DNA of 6,467 bases from Bacteroidota bacterium (GCA_030836345.1 JAURQA010000274.1:1-6467), one strand, 5' to 3'; numbered from the stretch's first letter, positions 1 through 6,467 are shown. Numbers and translations: made by a program. Notes: generated from the sequence alone by a model not told the origin.

Positions 1-20
1 AAAAATAAAATTTTTTTCAT
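1..20 (-). CDS. Start of a divergent gene cut by the left window edge (likely secreted or membrane protein)
   Basis: Read on the minus strand, ATG at 20-18 opens the frame M-K-K-I-L-F and then leaves the window. A Met-Lys-Lys start followed by hydrophobic residues is the usual beginning of a bacterial signal peptide; the lipoprotein adaptor in this same window begins in the same way (MKKII). The first in-frame stop upstream is at 65-63 and no other ATG lies between, so this is the first ATG of the frame. AAGAGA ends about five bases before the ATG and could be a weak ribosome binding site, and a TAnnTTTG promoter element sits at 39-46 on the same strand. Only six full codons are visible, so the product cannot be named. 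The call rests on the start signature plus the promoter and could be chance in AT-rich DNA. Confidence 0.4.
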
Positions 21-38
21 AATATCTCTTAACTGAGG

Positions 39-46
39 CAAATATA
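39..46 (-). promoter_or_regulatory. Candidate Bacteroidota -7 element (TATATTTG) for the divergent left-edge gene
   Basis: On the minus strand this reads TATATTTG, an exact match to the Bacteroidota primary sigma factor element TAnnTTTG. A partial -33 element, TTAG (consensus TTTG), lies at 70-67 with 20 bases between, which fits the known spacing of about 19-21. Transcription would begin near position 33-36, leaving a short leader of roughly 15 bases before the ATG at 20. Chance matches are fairly common in AT-rich DNA, but position, spacing and strand all fit the MKKILF start. Confidence 0.45.
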
Positions 47-64
47 TATTCTTTCTAAAACTCT

Positions 65-79
65 ACCTAATGTTTAGGT
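65..79. promoter_or_regulatory. 15-base palindrome, possible operator
   Basis: ACCTAA (65-70) and TTAGGT (74-79) are perfect inverted repeats separated by TGT. The left arm covers the candidate -33 element of the divergent gene, where a dimeric repressor or activator would act. No T-run follows on either strand, so a terminator is unlikely. It is short enough to be chance, and no regulator gene is visible nearby. Confidence 0.3.
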
Positions 80-167
80 TCTTGAATTATCTGAAAGCCC
101 AAAAGTCTTAAATATTTTTAAAAATTAAAAACAGGAGAACATTGGAATTGATTTAAGAAATGAGTGA

Positions 168-175
168 TATTTTTG
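168..175 (+). promoter_or_regulatory. Candidate -7 element (TATTTTTG) immediately upstream of the thioesterase
   Basis: The sequence TATTTTTG matches TAnnTTTG exactly. A TTG at 148-150 lies 17 bases upstream, slightly closer than the usual spacing. If the element is used, transcription would start at about 179-182, at or beside the ATG at 180, giving a nearly leaderless mRNA. No better element was found in 80-179. The match may be chance in this AT-rich stretch, in which case the gene's promoter remains unidentified. Confidence 0.25.
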
Positions 176-179
176 CGGC

Positions 180-608
180 ATGCACCCTAAAGCAAAATTA
201 ATAAAAGAGAGACTGAAGAACAATCACTTTATAGAACATATTGGACTCTATGCAGAAGAGATTGAAGAAGGCATGTGTTGCTTATATGTTAATGTGGAAT
301 CGCACCATCAGCAGCATCATGGATTTTTGCATGGGGGAGTAACGGCTACTTTATGCGATGTAGCCACTGGTATTGCCGCTTATACCGTGGTACCTGATGA
401 TAAAAATGTAGTTACGGCAGATTTAAATGTAAGTTATTTACACCCTAGTGTGGCAGGGAAAGTAAAGGCGGTAGGTACCGTAGTAAAGTCGGGTAAGTTT
501 CTGATTTATTGCGATTGTAAAATTTATGATATATTGCCTTCTGGTGAGGAAAAATTGATCGGGACAGGTCGCTCTATTATGGCTTCAATTGATACACCCG
601 CTACATAG
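180..608 (+). CDS. PaaI-type hotdog-fold acyl-CoA thioesterase
   Basis: A 142-residue single-domain hotdog-fold protein, the normal length for the PaaI/YbgC-like acyl-CoA thioesterase family, which hydrolyses acyl-CoA to free acid and CoA in the cytosol. The diagnostic stretch is Q-Q-H-G-F-L-H-G-G at residues 44-52/53, followed by L58-C-D60. In PaaI enzymes the His-Gly-Gly lies on the substrate-binding helix and the Asp activates water; D60 is the matching residue. The strand pattern after it (about 76-90, 93-118, 123-135) fits the rest of the fold. There is no signal peptide. ATG 180 is the only start in frame, because a stop lies at 165-167, and the protein aligns with the family from its first residues. 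No Shine-Dalgarno sequence sits at normal spacing. The acyl substrate cannot be told from sequence. The gene stands alone and converges on the efflux operon, with no sign of a shared role. Confidence 0.85.
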   Translation: MHPKAKLIKERLKNNHFIEHIGLYAEEIEEGMCCLYVNVESHHQQHHGFLHGGVTATLCDVATGIAAYTVVPDDKNVVTADLNVSYLHPSVAGKVKAVGTVVKSGKFLIYCDCKIYDILPSGEEKLIGTGRSIMASIDTPAT

Positions 609-617
609 TATCTAAAA

Positions 618-652
618 AAGGAGCGTGAAAATATACTAATTTCACGCTCCTT
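618..652. terminator. Shared rho-independent terminator between convergent genes
   Basis: AAGGAGCGTGAAA (618-630) pairs perfectly with 640-652, giving a 13-bp stem around a 9-base loop. On the minus strand the stem runs straight into a T-run (complement of 614-619), a textbook terminator for the efflux operon, whose last stop codon is at 670-672. On the plus strand, ending the thioesterase transcript, the stem is followed by the weaker tail TTATATAACTG. The hairpin fills most of the 61-base gap between the two stop codons. Confidence 0.9.
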
Positions 653-669
653 ATATAACTGATTTTCAC

Positions 670-3600
670 TTATTCATTAATTCGTTTTTCCCAACCTTCG
701 CTTACATTAGCGTTATAATCATAATCCTTTTTAGTCCATCGAGCCACTCTTGTTTTGGTTTGCTCATACATCATATACATACTTGGTACAAGAATTAAGG
801 TAATAAGGGAAGCAAAGCTCAGCCCAAATATCATGGTCCAACTTAGCGGACCCCAAAAGGCAACATTATCTCCGCCAAAGTATACGTGCGGATTTAAATC
901 TGTAATTAAGGTAACAAAATCGATATTAAGGCCAACCGCTAGCGGAATTAAACCGAGAATGGTAGAAGTAGCCGTAAGTAAAACCGGAGTCATTCTAGTT
1001 TTGCAGGCTTCAATGATTGCTTCTCTTAAGGGAACACCGCGGCTTCTAAGAATGTCAATAAATTCCACTAATAGGATTCCATTACGCACCACAATTCCAA
1101 CCAATGCTACAATTCCAATTCCTGTCATAACAATGGAAACGCTCATTCCTGTAATGGCTATTCCAAGGAGAACACCTGCGATGGAGAAAAGAATTTCGGA
1201 GAGAATCAATAATGTTTTTGCTATGCTATTGAATTGAAGCATTAAAACTAGGATAATAATAAGAATGGAAGAGAGCAAGGCTCCTGCTAAAAATGCGCCT
1301 GTTTCTTCTTGCTCTGCCTGTTGTCCTGTCATTTCTATATCTATACCAGCTGGAGCATCAAAGTCTTCAACAATAGCCTTTACCTTAGAAACAACTTGGT
1401 TTTCATCAAAATCTTTTAAAACATTACTAGCAATGGTAATGACACGACTTTGATTTAAGCGATTGATTCCACCATAACTGTTGATGTATTTTACATTTGC
1501 AATTGCCTTTAAGGGTATTTGGCGAATGAGCCCACCAGCCACCATATCTCTATAGGTGATTCTCATGTTTAGTAGTTCGTCAATATTGTTTACTTGGTCT
1601 TTTTTAACCCGAACCATGATTGGGTAGTCATCATTTGCATCCTTGAATTTACTGGCCTCGGCACCATAAATAGAATTTCTAAGAGTCATTCCCACGCTTG
1701 CTGTGCTAATGCCCTGGCTATTGGCTCTTTGTCGATCTATCTCAATAATGGCCTCTGGTTTTGAACTTACAAAGTCAGATTTTAGTTCTTCGACTCCTGC
1801 AATATTTTTTTGTTCCAGAAAGAACTTTATCTTTTTTGCTGTTTGGGTAAGGCTCTTAAAGTCATCGCCTCTAATTTCTATATTAATGGCTTTTCCCACG
1901 GGAGGCCCACTTTGTTCTTTTTCTACGCTCAGTTCAACACCAGTAAATGTATTGCTAAGTTGAGTTCTAATTTCATTTAAGACCTTAGAGCTGCTTTGCC
2001 CATTTCTTTTAGCGAACTCAACAAAAGCAACCGTTATTTTAGATTTGTTCGAGGAAACCGAGCGGTCTCCACTGTTTGGATCTGTAGCGCCCACGGCTAC
2101 ATTGCTAATCACACTTTCGACAATGGGATTATCTTCACCAATAACTTCAAACACCATCTTTTCTGCCTTTTGCGTAAGCAGGTCTGTTTCTTTGGCGCTA
2201 GTTCCAGAAGGGAGGGTTAAATAGACATAAGCAAAATTGGGCTCTGATTCTGGAAAGAACAGTACCTCAGGACTTCTCAGTCCAACAAGTACTCCAGAGG
2301 ATAAAAGAAGCCCAATGGCACTCCAAAAGATCCATTGTGGACGACGTTTTTGAAGAATTCGAGTGAGAAACAATTTATATCTCTGAACCACTTTTGGCCA
2401 AGCCTTATTTTGAAAATTTTGAATGAGGCCTTCAATAGCAAATTTATATAAGGTGTATAGCCCAAAACTAAAGAGCACAAAATTTCCTCCACCTATGGAG
2501 CCTGTGATATAAAATAACACCGCAATACCGGCAAATATTAGCGCTTTCTTACCATAAGATTTATCGGTTTTTGGTCCCGTTTTTCTTTCTAAAACGGGCT
2601 TCATAAAAGTAGCTGCAAAAACAGGATTTATTAAATAAGCAACCAATAGACTTGCGGTAAGTGTTATTATTAAAGTCACCGGCAGAAAGAACATAAATTT
2701 CCCGATAATTCCGGGCCAAAAGGCCAATGGAATAAAGGGAGCTAAAGTGGTTATGGTACCAGAAAATACGGGCAGAAATACTTCTCCCGCTGCTCTTTTG
2801 GCCGCTTCTCTAATAGGAACTCGTCCATTCTTAAATATGCGATGGGTATTTTCAATAACCACAATGGCATCATCCACCACAATACCTAGGGCAAGTAAAA
2901 AGGCGAATAGAACAATCATGTTTAAACTAAATCCTATGATTGGCAGTACCAAGAATGCTAAGAAAATACTAAGCGGTACAGACAATGCCACAAACAATGC
3001 GTTGCTTGCGCCCATAAAGAACATAAGAATAAGCGTTACAAGAATAAAACCAATGATAATGGTATTGATTAAATCGTGAAGTGTAATGCGTGTGTTTGTG
3101 CTTTGATCGCCGGTGAATACTACTTCTAAACTTTCGGGATAATTCCCAGATTCTTGGAAGTCGTTGATGATTCCTCGCACTTTATCCGAGGCATCAATTA
3201 AATTCTCTCCGGCTCTTTTTACAATATTTAAGGTAATTACATTTTTCCCTTGAAGTCTAGCATAGCTTTCTTTTTCCTTGTATCCATCAATAACCTCTGC
3301 TACATCTTTCAAGTAAAGAGTTGCTCCAGCTCCACTCCGAACAATCGTATTGCCCAATTCTTTCGCGCTTTGAAACTCTCCACTTACACTCACAGAGCGC
3401 TTCATTGAACCCACATCAATGTTTCCTCCAGAGATTCGTTGGTTCTCGTATCGGATAGAATTAATGACATCATCCATGGAAAGGCCAGCCACAGCCATTT
3501 TTTGAATATCTAGGTTTACTTGTATTTCGCGATCCAAGGCACCCACCATTTCTACTTTAGTGATTTCACTTAGCGTTTCAAATTTATCCTTGGCTAAATC

Positions 3601-4089
3601 GGCATACTCTTTCAGTTTTTTCAGAGGAATATCGCCACTAATATTTACATACATGATGGGCACATCGCTAAAATTAACCTCCATAACCGTTGGGTCTTTG
3701 TCTAAATCAGTCGGAAGGTCAACCTTGGCTTTATCTACCTCGTCCTTAACTTTTTGCTTAGCTTCCTTCACATCTACATCCGTATCAAATTCTACCGTAA
3801 TAATGGAAAAGTCTTGGATGCTTTGGCTTTTTAATTTCTTTACTCCACTGATGCTCTTGATTTGCTTCTCTATGGGTTTCGTAACTAAATTCTCAATATC
3901 CTTAGGCGAACTTCCGGGGTATATGGTTTGCACATAAATGGTAGGTACAACAATATCTGGGAATTGTTCTTTGGGGATGGTATTATAGGAGAATAGTCCA
4001 ACAAATGCAATGATTACTGTAATCAAATACACGGTGGTCCTGTTCTCAACTACCCAGCTAGTGGGTTTAAATTCTTTGAATTTACTCAT
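670..4089 (-). CDS. RND-family efflux pump, inner-membrane permease (AcrB-like, HAE-type)
   Basis: The proton-driven inner-membrane component of a tripartite efflux system, 1139 residues against about 1050 for AcrB. The two-fold RND layout is clear: TM1 at about 18-36, periplasmic loop 37-337, TM2-TM6 at about 340-495, TM7 at about 586-604, second periplasmic loop 605-928, TM8-TM12 at about 930-1107. TM4 carries G-I-V-V-D406-D407, the paired Asp of the proton relay and a mark of HAE-type rather than heavy-metal pumps. R1032 and T1039 match AcrB R971 and T978, but the AcrB Lys940 position is Arg (R1002). About 45 extra residues between TM6 and TM7 include two hydrophobic segments (about 516-533 and 536-555), and the TM11-TM12 loop is about 17 residues longer. 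The start overlaps the adaptor's stop by 8 bases (ATGAGTAA), implying translational coupling. Many Bacteroidota pumps share this size. The substrate is unknown; drug, detergent or lipid export are all possible. Confidence 0.95.
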   Translation of the reverse strand: MSKFKEFKPTSWVVENRTTVYLITVIIAFVGLFSYNTIPKEQFPDIVVPTIYVQTIYPGSSPKDIENLVTKPIEKQIKSISGVKKLKSQSIQDFSIITVEFDTDVDVKEAKQKVKDEVDKAKVDLPTDLDKDPTVMEVNFSDVPIMYVNISGDIPLKKLKEYADLAKDKFETLSEITKVEMVGALDREIQVNLDIQKMAVAGLSMDDVINSIRYENQRISGGNIDVGSMKRSVSVSGEFQSAKELGNTIVRSGAGATLYLKDVAEVIDGYKEKESYARLQGKNVITLNIVKRAGENLIDASDKVRGIINDFQESGNYPESLEVVFTGDQSTNTRITLHDLINTIIIGFILVTLILMFFMGASNALFVALSVPLSIFLAFLVLPIIGFSLNMIVLFAFLLALGIVVDDAIVVIENTHRIFKNGRVPIREAAKRAAGEVFLPVFSGTITTLAPFIPLAFWPGIIGKFMFFLPVTLIITLTASLLVAYLINPVFAATFMKPVLERKTGPKTDKSYGKKALIFAGIAVLFYITGSIGGGNFVLFSFGLYTLYKFAIEGLIQNFQNKAWPKVVQRYKLFLTRILQKRRPQWIFWSAIGLLLSSGVLVGLRSPEVLFFPESEPNFAYVYLTLPSGTSAKETDLLTQKAEKMVFEVIGEDNPIVESVISNVAVGATDPNSGDRSVSSNKSKITVAFVEFAKRNGQSSSKVLNEIRTQLSNTFTGVELSVEKEQSGPPVGKAINIEIRGDDFKSLTQTAKKIKFFLEQKNIAGVEELKSDFVSSKPEAIIEIDRQRANSQGISTASVGMTLRNSIYGAEASKFKDANDDYPIMVRVKKDQVNNIDELLNMRITYRDMVAGGLIRQIPLKAIANVKYINSYGGINRLNQSRVITIASNVLKDFDENQVVSKVKAIVEDFDAPAGIDIEMTGQQAEQEETGAFLAGALLSSILIIILVLMLQFNSIAKTLLILSEILFSIAGVLLGIAITGMSVSIVMTGIGIVALVGIVVRNGILLVEFIDILRSRGVPLREAIIEACKTRMTPVLLTATSTILGLIPLAVGLNIDFVTLITDLNPHVYFGGDNVAFWGPLSWTMIFGLSFASLITLILVPSMYMMYEQTKTRVARWTKKDYDYNANVSEGWEKRINE

Positions 4090-5242
4090 CTTTTTTAGGT
4101 TTTACCGATTCAGAATTGTTTAAGGTAACGACTTGTCCGTCATTTAAATCGGCATTTCCAATAATGATTAATTGGTCACCGGGGCTTAGTCCTTTCGTAA
4201 TTTCCATTTGAGTACCGCTACTTTTCCCAACGGTCACATCCACTTTTTTTGCGACTAATTTATTCATTATAGAATCAAGGAGCATCACAATGGACCCTTC
4301 TTCAGTAGTTTGAACTGCATTAATGGGAATAGCGATGGCTTTATCATTTTCATAGTCTGCTATCCTAAGGGTAGCCAACATATTCGGTTTGGCCCCTTGT
4401 ATTCTTGGTAGACGTATTTCAATTTTAAAGGTTCTATTTAGTGGATCAATTACTTTAGAAGCAAAGGTTATTTTTGCATCAACCTCCTTACCTAAATCCT
4501 TTAGCTTAATTTTAACCTTATCTCCTTTATTAATTTTAGAGCTGTAGCTTTCTGCTACTTCGGCCGTTACTTTTAAACTTTTTAAATTAACCACTTTAAA
4601 AGCGGGGATTCCTGGCGAAGTAGCTTGACCAATTTTAATATCAATACTTTCAATCGTTCCAGAAATAGGAGAAGTAATGCGGTACATCGCAATTTGAGCA
4701 TCCATTGCATTTAGCTGCTTTTGGGTAGCATCCATTTGGGTTTTTACTTGCAAAAGTTGTACTTCCGTTCCTATCCCTTTATCAAAAAGTCTTTTCTGTT
4801 TTTGGTATAATGTTTTTGCTAAACTTAATTGCTGTTCTATAGGCGCTTTACTTTGCACCATTGCATTTGCATCTAAGGTAGCTAGCGTTTGTCCTCTGCT
4901 CACATATTGTCCAGAACGTACATTTATATTTGTTATTACTCCTGGAGCTTTCGCCGTTGCAATAGTATTGCTTTCCGCATCTATTTTACCCTCAATGGTT
5001 AAATAGCTGCTAAAATGTCCCTTTGCTACGGTCATTGTCTCCACAGATTTAGACTTTGCTCCTCCTTCTGGATTGGCTTTAAGAATGGCCTCTTGAAGCT
5101 GATCCGCTTTCTTTTGAAGGCTTGCAATCTCAATACGAAGTTTTTCTAAATCCGCTTTCTTCGATGCTAAACCGTCTTTTTTTTGTTCTCCGCAACCAAG
5201 TGCCAAAAGGCCTAGTATATTTAATAAGATTATTTTTTTCAT
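4082..5242 (-). CDS. RND efflux periplasmic adaptor (membrane fusion protein), lipoprotein
   Basis: The periplasmic adaptor (AcrA/HlyD-like) joining the pump to the outer-membrane channel, 386 residues. Residues 1-17 are a lipoprotein signal ending A-L-G-C17, so the mature protein is probably lipid-anchored. Residues 26-55 form a charged, Leu-spaced coiled coil placed before the usual domains. Then come the first lipoyl half (about 86-124, with K-A-P-G and a G-Q-x-V-x-x-G-Q turn), a helical hairpin (about 130-187), the second lipoyl half (about 188-220, T-S-P-I-S-G-T), the beta-barrel (about 222-295) and the membrane-proximal domain (about 300-375). At the hairpin tip K148-x3-L152-x6-T159 is a conservative version of the AcrA R-x3-L-x6-S motif that contacts TolC. 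The start overlaps the channel's stop as TAATG, and the end overlaps the pump's start, so the three proteins are made in step. Confidence 0.93.
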   Translation of the reverse strand: MKKIILLNILGLLALGCGEQKKDGLASKKADLEKLRIEIASLQKKADQLQEAILKANPEGGAKSKSVETMTVAKGHFSSYLTIEGKIDAESNTIATAKAPGVITNINVRSGQYVSRGQTLATLDANAMVQSKAPIEQQLSLAKTLYQKQKRLFDKGIGTEVQLLQVKTQMDATQKQLNAMDAQIAMYRITSPISGTIESIDIKIGQATSPGIPAFKVVNLKSLKVTAEVAESYSSKINKGDKVKIKLKDLGKEVDAKITFASKVIDPLNRTFKIEIRLPRIQGAKPNMLATLRIADYENDKAIAIPINAVQTTEEGSIVMLLDSIMNKLVAKKVDVTVGKSSGTQMEITKGLSPGDQLIIIGNADLNDGQVVTLNNSESVKPKKDE

Positions 5243-6467
5243 TATTCTATTACTTTTTTCCCTAAGGATTTTTTGATTTCAATTTTTGATAATATAACAT
5301 CGTTCATGATGGTTTGATACGAAGTGTTTGCTGCAACAAGGTCCGTTTCAGCTTGAGTAATCTCAATAGCCGTTCCAACTCCTTCAGTATATTTAATTTT
5401 TGTTCTGGCGTAAATATCTTTAGCGAGTGTGATATTCTTTTTTTGTTGGTTCCATAGATTCAGATTATTCTGGTAATTAATTTTTGCATTTAAGAATTCC
5501 AGAGACGCGTACCGTTTAAAGTTCTCCAAATCATTCGCTGTTTTCTTTCGGTTATTTTTAATTTCACGAATTTTACTCTTGCTCGCAAATCCATCAAACA
5601 AGGTGAGCGATAAATTAACGCCTATGAGCGTGCTTGGAATAAAGCTATTATTTGGACTTAAGTTGCTTTCAAAGAAATTAAACTCAGGTCTTTGGGTGCT
5701 TTGTTGATGTTGCATAAAAGCTGCTATCGTAGGATACTTACCAACCTTATATCTTTTCTCATCCAAACGGCTTAAGAGCAATTGCTGGTTAAAGAGCTTT
5801 ACCTCAATTCGTTGTGCAATTGCATCAACATTCATATCAGGCAGGCTTATTAGAGTGTTTAAATTATCCAAGGCATCTTTCAAAATAAGTTGATCGGTAA
5901 CAGGAAGACCTAACTGAACTTTAAGGACATTTACAAGAAGTTCAACGGTACGTTCTATTCTACTTTTTTGAGTGACCAAGTTACTTCGAGTGAGTTGTAA
6001 TTTATCAATATCTAATTTTTCAATAAACCCTTCAGTGTACATTTCGCTCATCATACTTAGGTTGCTATCTACTGTACTAATATTGCTTTCTATTACACCT
6101 AGATTTGCATTAGCTGCAACGGCTTGAACATAAGCACGAGAGACTTGGTATTCCAAATCACTTTCAGATTTTAAATACAGGAGACCGCTCACTTTTGTAA
6201 ATTCCTTGGCTGCTTTTAATCCTAAAAAGTACGTGCCATCAAAAATTAGTTGCGAAGCTGTAATGTTCGCATTCATTCCTATTTTTTGCTGAAAACCAAT
6301 TTTGATATACTCCGGAGATGTACTTGCAAAATTGGGTACCCAACTTTGGGGAACTTGAAGGTAGTGATTATAACCAACTCCTGCTGTAATTTGGGGCAGT
6401 CCCGAAGCCACGATTTGTTTGACGGTTTCCTTTGAATTGTCCACATCTAATTGGCTATTCTTTAACA
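5242..6467 (-). CDS. TolC-like outer-membrane efflux channel, 5' end beyond the window
   Basis: The outer-membrane channel of the efflux system, a trimer whose helices reach into the periplasm. The frame stays open to the right edge, so 407 residues are visible. The GTG at 6444-6442 is internal: codons before it (L-K-N-S-Q-L-D) read as the family's conserved first helix, and the missing part should be about 35-50 residues including a signal peptide. The two outer-membrane efflux repeats are plain. Counting from that GTG, F-D-G at 68-70 and Y-T-E-G at 136-139 recur as F-D-G at 283-285 and Y-T-E-G at 352-355, with nearly equal internal spacing. The conserved G-L-P-Q (residues 15-18) leads into the first beta segment. 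It is the first gene of the visible operon and its stop overlaps the adaptor start. The promoter and any regulator lie outside. Confidence 0.93.
   Translation of the reverse strand, partial: LKNSQLDVDNSKETVKQIVASGLPQITAGVGYNHYLQVPQSWVPNFASTSPEYIKIGFQQKIGMNANITASQLIFDGTYFLGLKAAKEFTKVSGLLYLKSESDLEYQVSRAYVQAVAANANLGVIESNISTVDSNLSMMSEMYTEGFIEKLDIDKLQLTRSNLVTQKSRIERTVELLVNVLKVQLGLPVTDQLILKDALDNLNTLISLPDMNVDAIAQRIEVKLFNQQLLLSRLDEKRYKVGKYPTIAAFMQHQQSTQRPEFNFFESNLSPNNSFIPSTLIGVNLSLTLFDGFASKSKIREIKNNRKKTANDLENFKRYASLEFLNAKINYQNNLNLWNQQKKNITLAKDIYARTKIKYTEGVGTAIEITQAETDLVAANTSYQTIMNDVILSKIEIKKSLGKKVIE

Larger units (their letters stand above)
21..179. other. AT-rich divergent intergenic region
   Basis: This stretch separates the cut-off minus-strand gene from the thioesterase. 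Besides the two TAnnTTTG elements and the palindrome listed separately, it holds only A/T runs (for example 110-130). AGGAGA at 133-138 resembles a Shine-Dalgarno site but no start codon with an open frame follows at useful spacing. No RNA gene or coding frame was recognised. Confidence 0.6.

Noticed and set aside
110..131. A/T-rich self-complementary stretch, considered as a hairpin or repeat
   Set aside because: The pairing is only A-T in a low-complexity run and is expected by chance in such sequence.
160..201. 13-codon frame (MSDIFAACTLKQN) overlapping the thioesterase start, possible leader peptide
   Set aside because: It is out of frame with the thioesterase, has no regulatory codon pattern or attenuator hairpin, and AGGAGA at 133-138 is too far upstream to serve it.
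755..1237. 160-codon open frame on the plus strand, opposite the pump gene
   Set aside because: It lies antisense inside the well-supported RND gene, has low-complexity composition rich in Ile, Thr, Pro and Arg, and matches no family I recognise. It is a shadow of the real codons.
2277..2492. 71-codon minus-strand frame inside the pump gene
   Set aside because: It overlaps the TM6-TM7 insert region in another frame. The main frame is uninterrupted there, so this is not a frameshift remnant.
1265..3937. Other plus-strand open frames of 60-125 codons across the pump gene (1265-1453, 1703-1963, 1996-2220, 2747-3079, 3560-3937)
   Set aside because: All lie antisense to conserved RND sequence, show no recognisable domain and have no promoter or start signal of their own.
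670..4089. Heavy-metal (CusA-like) RND pump
   Set aside because: TM4 has the paired Asp of HAE-type pumps, and I saw no Met-lined metal pathway or Cys/His/Met-rich ends in the pump or the adaptor.
6250..6435. 61-codon plus-strand frame opposite the channel gene
   Set aside because: It is antisense to conserved outer-membrane efflux protein sequence and has no family features.

Overview
The window looks like ordinary chromosome of an AT-rich member of the Bacteroidota, probably a Flavobacteriia-like lineage. I infer this from three things: the style of the efflux proteins (an RND pump longer than AcrB, and a lipoprotein adaptor with an N-terminal coiled coil), the lack of good Shine-Dalgarno sequences at the starts, and matches to the Bacteroidota promoter element TAnnTTTG. 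No species assignment is possible from sequence reading alone.

Layout from left to right. Positions 1-20 hold what looks like the first codons of a minus-strand gene (MKKILF..., a typical signal-peptide start) that runs off the left edge. Positions 21-179 are an AT-rich intergenic region. It carries a good TAnnTTTG element for that divergent gene, a 15-base palindrome lying over its -33 region, and a second TAnnTTTG match just upstream of the next gene. Positions 180-608 (+) encode a small PaaI-type hotdog-fold acyl-CoA thioesterase. Positions 609-669 hold a perfect 13-bp hairpin that serves as a terminator between convergent genes.

From 670 to the right edge there is one minus-strand operon for a tripartite efflux system. 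It is transcribed in the order TolC-like outer-membrane channel (5' end cut off by the window), lipoprotein periplasmic adaptor, RND inner-membrane pump. The genes are packed tightly: TAATG between channel and adaptor, ATGAGTAA between adaptor and pump. The pump takes substrates from the inner membrane or periplasm using the proton gradient, the adaptor bridges the periplasm, and the channel releases them outside. The operon's promoter and any regulator lie beyond the right edge.

I see no mobile element, CRISPR array, RNA gene or clearly new system. The most notable points are two extra predicted membrane segments in the RND pump between TM6 and TM7, an Arg in place of the proton-relay Lys of TM10, an apparent lack of the Phe-rich drug pocket, and the cut-off divergent gene with an operator-like palindrome in its promoter.
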